The notes under the pieces were generated by a model, which did not search any database, had not been told where the DNA came from, and worked only from the letters and a program-made list of their open reading frames with translations. The position numbers and the translations under genes are program-made. This document shows positions 7,766 to 15,486 of a stretch of DNA of 34,610 bases, in pieces. The first letter of the stretch is position 1; each line of letters opens with the position of its first letter. Source of the stretch: Helicobacter_D sp964464895 (GTDB lineage: Bacteria; Campylobacterota; Campylobacteria; Campylobacterales; Helicobacteraceae); the NCBI GenBank assembly GCA_964464895.1, contig CAYXGY010000014.1, positions 1 to 34,610 on the forward strand. The letters run 5' to 3'.

Positions 7766-8514
7766 CACATCATCTCCAAAAGCTCGTCCAAGTCACTATC
7801 AAAGAATCCTGTTGGAAATTTAATAACTTGTCCATTTCCATCAACATATTTGCCACGCCTATTAATATTAAGAGAAATAAAGTCTTCTTCTGTTTGCTCA
7901 CGATAATATATCTGCACATCTTGCTCTGAAATCTTTTCTTTAAACACCGAATAGCGCATTTTGTTGAGGATATGTTCAGAATGCGTTTCTAACACTACTT
8001 GGATTCCAGCGTTTGCTAAAAACACAAAAAACCCAGCTAACCTTGAAATCGCCTTAGGGTGCAAATGCACTTCGGGATTCTCCACGATTAAAATATCTCC
8101 TTGTTCTAAGGATAAACCTAGAATCAAGATTTTTGTGAGATAGCTAACGCCTGCACCCAAATTAAATGGGGAAAGCTCCGCACCATTTATCAAATCGTTA
8201 TTTTTATAAGATACTTTTACATTGGTATTGTCTATTTCTTGTGTTTGTAGTTCAAGTTTTAAGTCTAAAATTTCCTTTAGCCAAAATGCAACCTGCAAAG
8301 ATAGAGAGTTAGAATCTTTACTAGAAATAAGTTTTTCATTTTTTAAACTTACACTCTTATTGTTTTCAAAAAACCCAAATAAATATTCCCCATTGCACCC
8401 ACTTCTTAATGTCTTGTGCTTTTTGGTAATATTTTCTTGTCCGATTCTATTCGCACAGAGGTAAAACAATCCCTCTTCAAAAGCTTTTTGTGTATCAAAG
8501 CCGTTAATTTTCAT
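7765..8514 (-). CDS. N-terminally truncated AAA ATPase (DUF3696-like)
   Basis: A 249-residue protein with only the C-terminal half of an ABC/OLD-like AAA ATPase. FNLGAGVSYLTKILIL corresponds to the signature motif, GDILIVENPEVHLHP is Walker B with its catalytic Glu, and VLETHSEHILNKMR is the H-loop. The Walker A (P-loop) that should precede them by about 150 residues is absent; the upstream DNA belongs to a methyltransferase gene. Despite this, a strong AAGGAGAG site precedes the ATG at 8514. Full-length relatives occur in defence and other DNA-associated systems. Here the gene is probably a remnant cut by recombination, since without Walker A it cannot bind ATP alone. Its partner downstream is frameshifted. 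Confidence 0.7.
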   Translation of the reverse strand: MKINGFDTQKAFEEGLFYLCANRIGQENITKKHKTLRSGCNGEYLFGFFENNKSVSLKNEKLISSKDSNSLSLQVAFWLKEILDLKLELQTQEIDNTNVKVSYKNNDLINGAELSPFNLGAGVSYLTKILILGLSLEQGDILIVENPEVHLHPKAISRLAGFFVFLANAGIQVVLETHSEHILNKMRYSVFKEKISEQDVQIYYREQTEEDFISLNINRRGKYVDGNGQVIKFPTGFFDSDLDELLEMM

Positions 8515-8553
8515 CGTTTCTCTCCTTATAAAATTTAATTTTTGTATCCCCAA

Positions 8554-9581
8554 TCAAGTCTTTTGCAAGATTAGCAATAAAAAATCTCCCAAGTCATTTT
8601 CATCAAGAATTTTTTGGATTTGGTTTGATATGGAACAAACCTCCTCATATAAAGCTTTAGCTTTATCAAAATTATCAAAAGCATGAATAATATCCATAAA
8701 TCCTTGTCCATAGCACCATTTACCTACAAGTTTTGCCCCCCCCCCCAATTATTTGCTACTTGAAGAATGGATTTCTCATTAAAGATATTGAGATGGAAAG
8801 GTGGAATGCAATGGCGATAAACGCGGTTTGGGGAAGCTAAATTGGCAAAGCTAGCAAGGCTTGGGTGACGTGGAATCTCAAGAACCAAAAGCGCGTTTGG
8901 CTTCATTTCTTTTAGCAAAAATTCAATTGTTCCTTTTGGGTTTTCTAGGTGCTCTAGCACATTAAAGAATGTGATAATATCTGCCTTCTTGATTTCTTGC
9001 AATAAATCTTCTTGACAAGCGTTAATGTCTAAAAATCCAGCAGATACAATATTGCCCTTTAATTTTTCATTAGAAAAATTAAGAGCCTTTGTATCGGATT
9101 CAAAACCTCTAATTTGATACCCCATTTCTCTAGCAACCCACAGAATCTCACCCCCACCACTACCGATGTCCAGCCAATATCCCTTTTTGTTTTGAAATCG
9201 TGTAGCGACTTCACTAATAAATTCTACTTTTGGAATCGCAATGACATTCTTGCGTTTTTCCCAAATCTCATCGTCTAAATAACATTCAAATGAACTTTCC
9301 TTGCCATCATTGGTATAAAGCTGATTTAAATCTTCTAGGGGATTTTGTAAAAAGAGATTGTCGCAGTTTTCGCATTGCATATAAATAAATCCATAGATGT
9401 TACTAAACGGATGGAATTGCTTGCTTTGACACATAGGGCATTGGGTCAAAGTCTTTTTCTTGTGTTTTGAAAACTTATGGGCAACCCGTGTAGCTTTTGT
9501 AATTTGATTTTCTATCCATTGTGGCGTTCTTAAGATAGCTTTGTTATCAAAGCTTTTACCATATTTTTGGACAATATTCAT
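8554..9581 (-). CDS. Zinc-ribbon SAM methyltransferase, phase variable (OFF at C-terminus)
   Basis: Starts at ATG 9581 after AAAGGAGAAAC. Cys pairs at residues 48-51 (CPMC) and 70-73 (CENC) form a zinc ribbon. LDIGSGGG (137-144) is SAM motif I, ITFFNVLEHLENP a later motif, and LVLEIPRHPS the following strand. It resembles the methyltransferase at 3272-4144. At residue 278 an 11-G tract (8736-8746) shifts the frame so that translation ends at QNL (8724), giving 285 residues. With 12 (or 9) Gs it would run on through AKLVGKWCYGQGFMD to 8554, giving about 342. The methyltransferase core is complete either way, so slippage may alter activity or partner binding rather than remove the enzyme. Confidence 0.75.
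8736..8746 (-). repeat. G11 phase-variation tract in second zinc-ribbon methyltransferase
   Basis: Coding strand AATAATT, eleven Gs, CAAAACTTG. The present length gives an early stop seven codons later (TAG at 8724-8726); one more G opens a further 60 codons. Confidence 0.8.
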
Positions 9582-9626
9582 TGTTTCTCCTTTAAAATTT
9601 CATTAGTTTTTTGTAAAACACTAGGC

Positions 9627-10823
9627 TCACATATATCTAAAGATATTGCCATTTATTTTATCTCCTTGCTGGTGAATTATGACGTCAATAAATTCCCTTA
9701 CAGCACCTTCTCCACCACTTCTTGATAGATGAATAATGTCTTTAAGATTCTTGACTTTGTAATGTGCATTACTTGGGCAAGCTTTTATGCCAACCTTTTC
9801 TAAGACGGGAATGCAATTGATGTCATCACCTATATAAGCCACATTGCAGAGATTGATTTTTTCTTTTTTGCAAATTAATTTTAATTTTTTTAATTTTTGT
9901 TCAGCATTTAAACCCATATAGGTGTAGTCTATTTTGAGTTTATTTGCTCTTTTGGTGATGATTTTGTTGTTTTCCCCTGTTAAGATTCCTGTCTTAATTC
10001 CATATTGTCTTAAAATTTCAAATCCTTTTCCGTCAATGGTATTAAATTTTTTACCCTCTACACCATTGTTAAAGTAATACATTCCTCCATCTGTTAAAGT
10101 TCCATCTACATCACTGACAAAAAGTTTGATTTTATGTATTTTTTTAGAACTTAGTCTATTACTCTGATAATTTTGCATAAGTATTTGGGCAATTTCCCAA
10201 TCCGCAGGTTCGTCTATTTCTATTCCCTTGTATTCCTCCATTTCATAGATTGCAATTTCTCCACTGATTCTGTTTTTGGAATGCAAAATATCAGCAATTC
10301 TACTGATATAAAAAGCACCATTTTCCATAAATAACCCACCAAAGTCTTGTCGTCTAGGTCTATTTAAAAAGTCATAATTTATGGCTTGTGATTCTAAATT
10401 CCAAAAAAATCTTTTTGTTCTTACGCAGCTCAATAAACTATCACAAGATGTATTTTTAAATTTTTCCAATGCTTGATTGAAGTCTTTTGTCTCTGTCAGT
10501 GGAGAAGTAGCTTGCACGAGCATAAAAATATCTTTTTGCTGAAAGTTATTTTTTGCCAAATATTCCAACATAACAGATTCTGTGCTAGAGCTATCCTGTG
10601 CATTTTCTGCTTCTCTTCTATAAATTTCAACTTTAGAAAGTTGAAAACTTTTGACGATATTTTCAATCTCGCTGCAATCAGTGGCTACAACAATCTTATC
10701 AATCGTAGAATCTTCTAAAGCTTGTAGATTCCAAAATACCAATGGTTTGCCGCAAAAAGGTTTAATATTTTTAAAGGGTATGCTTTTGCTACCGCATCTT
10801 AGAGGAATGAATGCTATTTTCAT
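9627..10823 (-). CDS. neuA: CMP-nonulosonate cytidylyltransferase fused to KDO8P-type phosphatase
   Basis: A 398-residue two-domain enzyme. Residues 1-220 are an acylneuraminate cytidylyltransferase: the motif around CGSKSIPFKNIKPFCGKPL binds CTP, followed by VQATSPL and RPRRQDF. It activates a nonulosonic acid as its CMP-sugar. Residues from about 230 are a HAD phosphatase of the KDO-8-phosphate phosphatase family: LFVSDVDGTLTDGG has both catalytic Asps, GILTGENNKII follows, and AYIGDDINC has the metal-binding pair. All HAD catalytic residues are present. The order cytidylyltransferase then phosphatase is that of animal CMAS. The ATG overlaps the NeuB-like stop (ATGA), so the two are co-translated. 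The likely role is dephosphorylation and activation of the NeuB product. Confidence 0.85.
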   Translation of the reverse strand: MKIAFIPLRCGSKSIPFKNIKPFCGKPLVFWNLQALEDSTIDKIVVATDCSEIENIVKSFQLSKVEIYRREAENAQDSSSTESVMLEYLAKNNFQQKDIFMLVQATSPLTETKDFNQALEKFKNTSCDSLLSCVRTKRFFWNLESQAINYDFLNRPRRQDFGGLFMENGAFYISRIADILHSKNRISGEIAIYEMEEYKGIEIDEPADWEIAQILMQNYQSNRLSSKKIHKIKLFVSDVDGTLTDGGMYYFNNGVEGKKFNTIDGKGFEILRQYGIKTGILTGENNKIITKRANKLKIDYTYMGLNAEQKLKKLKLICKKEKINLCNVAYIGDDINCIPVLEKVGIKACPSNAHYKVKNLKDIIHLSRSGGEGAVREFIDVIIHQQGDKINGNIFRYM

Positions 10824-11704
10824 CGTTTATAGCAACCAAATTTTAATTTATTTCTTTGTGCAATCTCTATCTCCAAGATGTCTTGCTCTTTAAAGCGCAA
10901 AGATTCATAAACTTCGTTAAGACCGCTAACGAGATTTGCGAGTTCGTTGGGTTCTAAAGAGGCACTATGGTCTGTTCCTTTCCAAGTCTTATCTTTTGTA
11001 AAATGTCGTTCAATATATTTTGCGCCCAATGTAAAGGCTGCCATATCCAAATTGATTCCCAAATGGTGTCCAGAATATGCAACACAATTGATGAAGTCTA
11101 AATATTTTTCTCTTAATTTTACAATTTCTAGTAGGCAAGCTTCATTAGAAGCAATGGGATAGCCAGAAGTGCAGGCATATAATACGAGAGATTTTGTCTT
11201 GTTTTTGGCTTTGAATAAATCAATAATAGCTTCTATTTCTTGGGTTGTGCTCATACCCAAAGAAATATGAATCTCTCCTTGATAAGTGTCTCTTAATATC
11301 TCCAATAATGCTAAATTCGTATTACAGCCAGATGGCACTTTGATGAGTGGTGGTGCAAGTTCTATAATTTCTTGCGCACTTGTGCAATCCCATACTGATG
11401 TGCTATAAATAATACCTATTTCTTGACCGTAAAGTTGCAATTCTCTGTGTTGTTCTTTGGTAAATTCTAAAAATTCTCTATGCTCCCCATAGGTTTTACC
11501 ATAGGAATTTTTGGGATTAGGGTGAGGAGAATTGTATTGCTCCACTGAAAGAAGTTCTTTATTGTTTCGTTTTTGGAATTTAGCGACTTTCGCTCCAGCA
11601 TTTTTGGCTAATTTCATTAATTCCTTGGCAATTTCCATTTCTCCTTTGTGGTTGCAACCAATTTCAGCAATCACTTGTGGTTGTGAATAAACAATATTTT
11701 TCAT
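10820..11704 (-). CDS. neuB: NeuB-like nonulosonate synthase without the SAF domain
   Basis: A 294-residue member of the NeuB family, which condenses phosphoenolpyruvate with a hexose or hexosamine to make a nine-carbon acid. Visible motifs: VIAEIGCNHKG, VAKFQKRN, YSTSVWD, IKVPSGCN, SLGMSTT, YSGHHLGI and AKYIERHFTKDK followed by GTDHSASLEP. Usual family members are about 340-350 residues and end in an antifreeze-like (SAF) domain; this one stops after the TIM barrel. No UDP-GlcNAc 2-epimerase (NeuC) or NeuD is in the window, so mannose-6-phosphate or another local precursor may be the substrate. It lies between a CBS-cupin gene (2-base gap) and the NeuA-HAD gene (4-base overlap). Confidence 0.85.
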   Translation of the reverse strand: MKNIVYSQPQVIAEIGCNHKGEMEIAKELMKLAKNAGAKVAKFQKRNNKELLSVEQYNSPHPNPKNSYGKTYGEHREFLEFTKEQHRELQLYGQEIGIIYSTSVWDCTSAQEIIELAPPLIKVPSGCNTNLALLEILRDTYQGEIHISLGMSTTQEIEAIIDLFKAKNKTKSLVLYACTSGYPIASNEACLLEIVKLREKYLDFINCVAYSGHHLGINLDMAAFTLGAKYIERHFTKDKTWKGTDHSASLEPNELANLVSGLNEVYESLRFKEQDILEIEIAQRNKLKFGCYKR

Positions 11705-11706
11705 TT

Positions 11707-12468
11707 TTAACTCCTATTGTATTTGTCTTCATATCTGATAATATCATCTTCTCCGAAATACTCTCCAAGCTGCACTTCGCAAAAAACAAGATTCTTTGCT
11801 CCTGTATTGATAATTCTATGCTTGCAGCCTTTTGGAATAAAGATGTATTTCCCCGCATAAGCATCAATAGAGGAATCCTCTAAAACAATTTTCCCTTTAC
11901 CATAAACAATAATCCAATGCTCCTCCCTCCTTTTATGTTTTTGCAGACTAATCATCTGGTGAGGAAACACGGTAATAAGCTTTGATTGAACATTTTTAGT
12001 CAGCAAAATACTTTTATAAAACCCCCAAGGACGCGAAGAAATTTGATGCACCATTTCTTTAGATAAAAAAGGTTTATGGGGGGTTAAAGCAATATTATTA
12101 AGTAGCAAGAAATGAAAGTTTTCTCTTGTTATAAAGTTAAATAAAAATCTATTCTCATCTAAGATTGGAATAATGTCAATTTTTTTGTCATCAAATAGAG
12201 ATACGAGATTGTCAAAAGTAAAATTATTTTTTAGGATATAAGTGAAATTTTTAAAAGTGAAGTGTTGAGAAATGATTTCTTGATTTGGTAGCTTATCGGG
12301 ATTTTTGAGTAACCATCTGCGAATATCTCCATCAACCAAAACCCCAATTATTTTATTATTTTTATCTGCAACGAAGACAGCTTTTATTTTATTTGTTTCA
12401 ATTTTGGAAATTGCTTCAAGGAGTGTTCCATAATTTTTAATAGATAGATTTCGCATAGCAATTTTCAT
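11707..12468 (-). CDS. CBS-domain pair fused to a mannose-phosphate-isomerase-type cupin
   Basis: A 253-residue protein. Residues 1-125 form a CBS pair (AVFVADKNNKIIGVLVDGD, then IDIIPILDENRFLF), a regulatory nucleotide-binding module. Residues 145-250 are a type II phosphomannose isomerase-like cupin: RPWGFYKSIL, ISLQKHKRREEHWIIVYGKG, YIFIPKGCKHRI and the EVQLGEYFGEDDIIR signature seen at the C-terminus of ManC. The metal-binding His and Glu residues are kept. The guanylyltransferase domain that usually precedes this cupin is missing and replaced by CBS. It overlaps the upstream gene by 4 bases and lies 2 bases before the NeuB-like gene, so it may supply or control the sugar-phosphate precursor. 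That role is inference. Confidence 0.75.
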   Translation of the reverse strand: MKIAMRNLSIKNYGTLLEAISKIETNKIKAVFVADKNNKIIGVLVDGDIRRWLLKNPDKLPNQEIISQHFTFKNFTYILKNNFTFDNLVSLFDDKKIDIIPILDENRFLFNFITRENFHFLLLNNIALTPHKPFLSKEMVHQISSRPWGFYKSILLTKNVQSKLITVFPHQMISLQKHKRREEHWIIVYGKGKIVLEDSSIDAYAGKYIFIPKGCKHRIINTGAKNLVFCEVQLGEYFGEDDIIRYEDKYNRS

Positions 12469-14632
12469 TTTCTCCCCCCAAACTCTCTTTTTAATCTTGG
12501 AACTTCTTTGAAATAGAATCTTAAATATCCTCCTTTAGCCCAATCCTTGTCTGCTTGCATTAATGCAACTCCAAGTTTATAAGTGAAACACTCTTTTTCT
12601 TTTAAGGCTTCTTTATAGTCTGGATAAGATTCTAGTTTAGGAAGTTTTAACTTAGGATTCTTTTTAATTCTTTCTTGATATTTTTGTTGTTCTTCTCTGT
12701 GGGATTCTTTAATATAAGATAACACATAAGGCATTCTAATATATCCTAATAGACTCTTAGAGTTTAAAATCAAAGCAACTCCTAGCTTGTAGGCTAGATG
12801 ATTATGGATTCTGTCTTTAGCGGTGGCTTGTATCGTGATGTTTGGGGTAGGCGTATGTGGAGGTGGAATTACCTCATTAGACTTGATTTGAATCTGCTTT
12901 AGCTGTATGTCTAGCTCCAAAGATTCTATTTCTAAGAGTTGTTTTTGATAGGAAATTTCTTTTAGCAATCTTTTGGTGCTTGGATTGCTGCTGATTTTTA
13001 TCTTTGTTTTTTGTTCTAATGCGTGCTTTTTGGCATAAAGCTCTACAGGTGGCACAGGGAGGCGGTGCATCTTGAGTGGATTATCCTCGTTGAAGTTTGC
13101 GAGTTTTCCCTCCAAACTTAGCTCCTCTAGGGATTCTGCAGCGAGATTATAAAAATGCTCTGGAGGGAAGTGGTAGTTAAATGCAGTACTTTCCCTTTTG
13201 CCTCTTTCATAAGCGTGGTATTGAGGAGAGGGAACTTTTAAGTGAGGGATTTGTTTTGCAAAATCTCGTGCCATATTTATATGTATCATATTGTCTGCTT
13301 GATAGACGCAATAAAACGCCACTCCCGGCTTCTTGCAAAAATAAAAGGGAACGAGAGAAGTCGTAGAAGTTTCACTGATGACTAACTCACACATTGTACA
13401 ATAGCAAATCTTCGTGCGGTAATCATAGCCACTTAACGATTTTAGCGTGATTTTCTCTCCCTTTGTACCAAGAATCGTAGCGGAATTTTGGGAATTATCA
13501 TTGTTTGTCGTTTTGCCGCTATCGCGAGATTTTGCATTATGGGTTTGCGAGTAGGTTGCTTGCGTGATAGACGCTTCACTCGCAATGATAGAATCCCCAA
13601 CTTCAAACGCTCCTTTGACATTCTCTACAATCTTCCAAAAAGCCTCTAAATTATCCTTAACCTCAATCCTCTCTCCATCATAGGCGGTTAGCCCATCAAC
13701 ATAGACTTTGATACTTGGGAAATAGCGACTAAGATTTTTAAGAATAAGCGGAATCCCCTCCCACTGTTCAAGCCAAACTCTACGTTCGCCCGGGATTCCA
13801 AGCCAGAGGGTTAGGCTATACATCTCTTCTGCCCCCCCCCCCCAATTAATAGCTCTTTAGAAGCTAATGCTTGAGCGACAATAATGTTTCGTGATAAATT
13901 AATTTGCGTATCAAAATTATCACTATTGCATAATAAAGCGGGTCGGATTCCTATTCTCTCCTCTTCAACAATGTTTTTTATCTCTTCTGCTTTGAAAAAC
14001 ATCGGCGTTTTTAGCACATTACAATCTTGCAAATTTAACTTATAAAACCAATACAAATCATCTTTAAAAAAATGATAAGGTCTTCCGATTGCAAGATTGA
14101 TTGCAAATTTTTTATCACAAAACTTTAAATCTTCAGCCTTTATACTTCTTGCTATTTTTGGGATTTCTGTTAAGGTTGCCCATAAAATCCATTTTGTAAA
14201 ATTTGGTATCCCAAACAAATCCCTAGCTAAAAATAGATTTTCTAGCGTTATGATAAGTCTTGCAAACATATTTTCATTGACTAAAATCCAAGGATACATA
14301 TTGTCTTCATCTATAAAAAATACAAAACTATTGTAATTGCCGCCATTTTGTATAAGTTTATTGTTTATGCTTAAAACCGCCCTTGTTAAAACATCAGTAT
14401 GTATAGGGTGATGCAGTTCTAGGTATTCTTTGGCAAATATTTCTTTGAAAGTTTGTCTTAATTGTGGATTGTCTATATCTCTTTCAAAAGAGCATTGATG
14501 GAGCAAAGCTATTTCACAATCGTATTCTTCATAGGGATAAGCTTTGCAAGTAGATAAGTCCAATCCTTTGATTCCAAAACTTCTATGGGGAGATTTTAGC
14601 TTGGATAGGAAATTTTCAATGCTATTTAGCAT
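12465..14632 (-). CDS. Large putative glycosyltransferase with YKLG module, phase variable (OFF)
   Basis: Two frames separated by a 12-G tract (13832-13843). The first (14632-13811, 273 aa) is paralogous to the next gene upstream, sharing YDCEIA, RPYHFF and a C-terminal CNS..FD pattern. The second (13823-12465, 452 aa) opens MYSLTLWLGIPGERRVWLEQW and later has FYFCKKPGVAFYCVYQADNM. It ends with the HLAYKLG module (residues about 335-452). With 10 or 13 Gs the frames join as LLIGGGGAEEMYSL into one protein of about 722 residues. At 12 Gs the gene is OFF. No catalytic family is recognised; a transferase role is inferred from context and from the module shared with other transferase-like proteins. 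Residues 77-121 of the second frame look like an in-frame repeat insertion. Confidence 0.65.
12480..12812 (-). repeat. YKLG module copy A (inverted relative to copies B-D)
   Basis: Encodes HLAYKLGVALILNSK through YLRFYFKEVPRLKREF. Bases 12615-12766 are identical, in inverse orientation, to 28193-28344 in copy B (152 bases). Confidence 0.85.
13461..13595 (-). repeat. Dispersed-repeat-like insertion inside a coding region
   Basis: The coding strand reads ATTCTATCATTGCGAGTGAAGCG and continues with low-complexity codons rich in Ser, Thr and Asn (SQTHNAKSRDSGK, then TTNNDNSQNSATIL). The AT-to-GC texture and the CATTGCGAGTGAAGCG block resemble the intergenic repeats of Helicobacter genomes and differ from flanking codons. 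It adds about 45 residues without breaking the frame. Confidence 0.4.
13832..13843 (-). repeat. G12 phase-variation tract in large putative transferase
   Basis: Coding strand TTAATT, twelve Gs, CAGAAGAGATG. One G more (or two fewer) would join the two halves. Confidence 0.85.
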
Positions 14633-15456
14633 TTAATGCCTCTTTGCTCTTGTGTAGTAATTAAGCCTTTCAAATCTTGCATAGTAATTTCCTCTTTATC
14701 AAATCTATCTAATTTGTCTTGAGGATGGACAAGGGCATTAAAGTCTTGTAAGGTATCCTCTATGACTTGTGGAGAAATAAGATCAAAGCTCGAGTTACAA
14801 TATAATCTAGGTGCAATATAAACAAAATCTTTGCTAAAGATTTCAGAAGTTTGTAATGCTTTTGGCAACCAAAAGGCTCGTTTTTTTAGAATACCTTTTT
14901 TCGGTTGTAGTTTCAGAAACCAAAATATATCATCAGCGAAGAAATGATAAGGGCGAATATTATCAAAGCAAATATTAAAAGGAATCTCTTGATAACAAAT
15001 TTCCGCAAGTTCTTGCACGCTTGCTATACTAAAGAGTTGAGGAATTCTCCAAAGTGTTGCATTATGAAATCCCCATCGCGTGATGAAAGGCTCAATGTAA
15101 ATTGTATCTTCCGTGATAAAACAATCCAAAATTCCGTGTAGTTGTAGGGTTAGCCAAGTAAATTTATTTTCTTTATCGGTAAAAATTATATAATTGATGT
15201 GGAATCGGGGGTGTAAAAAATTTGCAATAGCTCTAGTAGTAATGTGATTATAGGTTGGGTGTTTAAGCTCAAAATACTTTTTATTAAAAATATCTCTCCA
15301 AGTTTCTAAGCATTCTTGGGTAAAGTTATAATTTCTGCCACATTTGATTAAATCTGCAATCTCGCAGTCATATTTTTCAAATTCATAAACCTTTACTTCA
15401 AAGTTGTTTTGATGGTCTTTCAATCTCTCTATAAATCTTTCTATCTCTTTACTCAT
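14626..15456 (-). CDS. Putative glycan-locus transferase, paralogue of the next gene
   Basis: A 276-residue protein that is a clear paralogue of the first half of the downstream phase-variable gene: YDCEIADLIKCG, a FELKHPTYNHITTRAI segment, RPYHFFADDIFWFLKL and LYCNSSFDLI all have counterparts there. No known glycosyltransferase motif is recognised. It ends without the glycine tract and without the second part and module, so it is either a stand-alone version of the N-terminal domain or the relic of a partial duplication. ATG 15456 has AAAGGAAT upstream. Its stop overlaps the next ATG by 7 bases, giving translational coupling. It is probably cytosolic; I see no signal or membrane segment. Confidence 0.6.
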   Translation of the reverse strand: MSKEIERFIERLKDHQNNFEVKVYEFEKYDCEIADLIKCGRNYNFTQECLETWRDIFNKKYFELKHPTYNHITTRAIANFLHPRFHINYIIFTDKENKFTWLTLQLHGILDCFITEDTIYIEPFITRWGFHNATLWRIPQLFSIASVQELAEICYQEIPFNICFDNIRPYHFFADDIFWFLKLQPKKGILKKRAFWLPKALQTSEIFSKDFVYIAPRLYCNSSFDLISPQVIEDTLQDFNALVHPQDKLDRFDKEEITMQDLKGLITTQEQRGIKC

Positions 15457-15486
15457 TTTAAATTCCTTTAAAATTCTCTATTTCCT

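Noticed and set aside
12474..12479. C6 run before the CBS-cupin gene as another phase-variation tract
   Set aside because: Six bases is too short for frequent slippage; it doubles as a purine-rich ribosome site on the coding strand.
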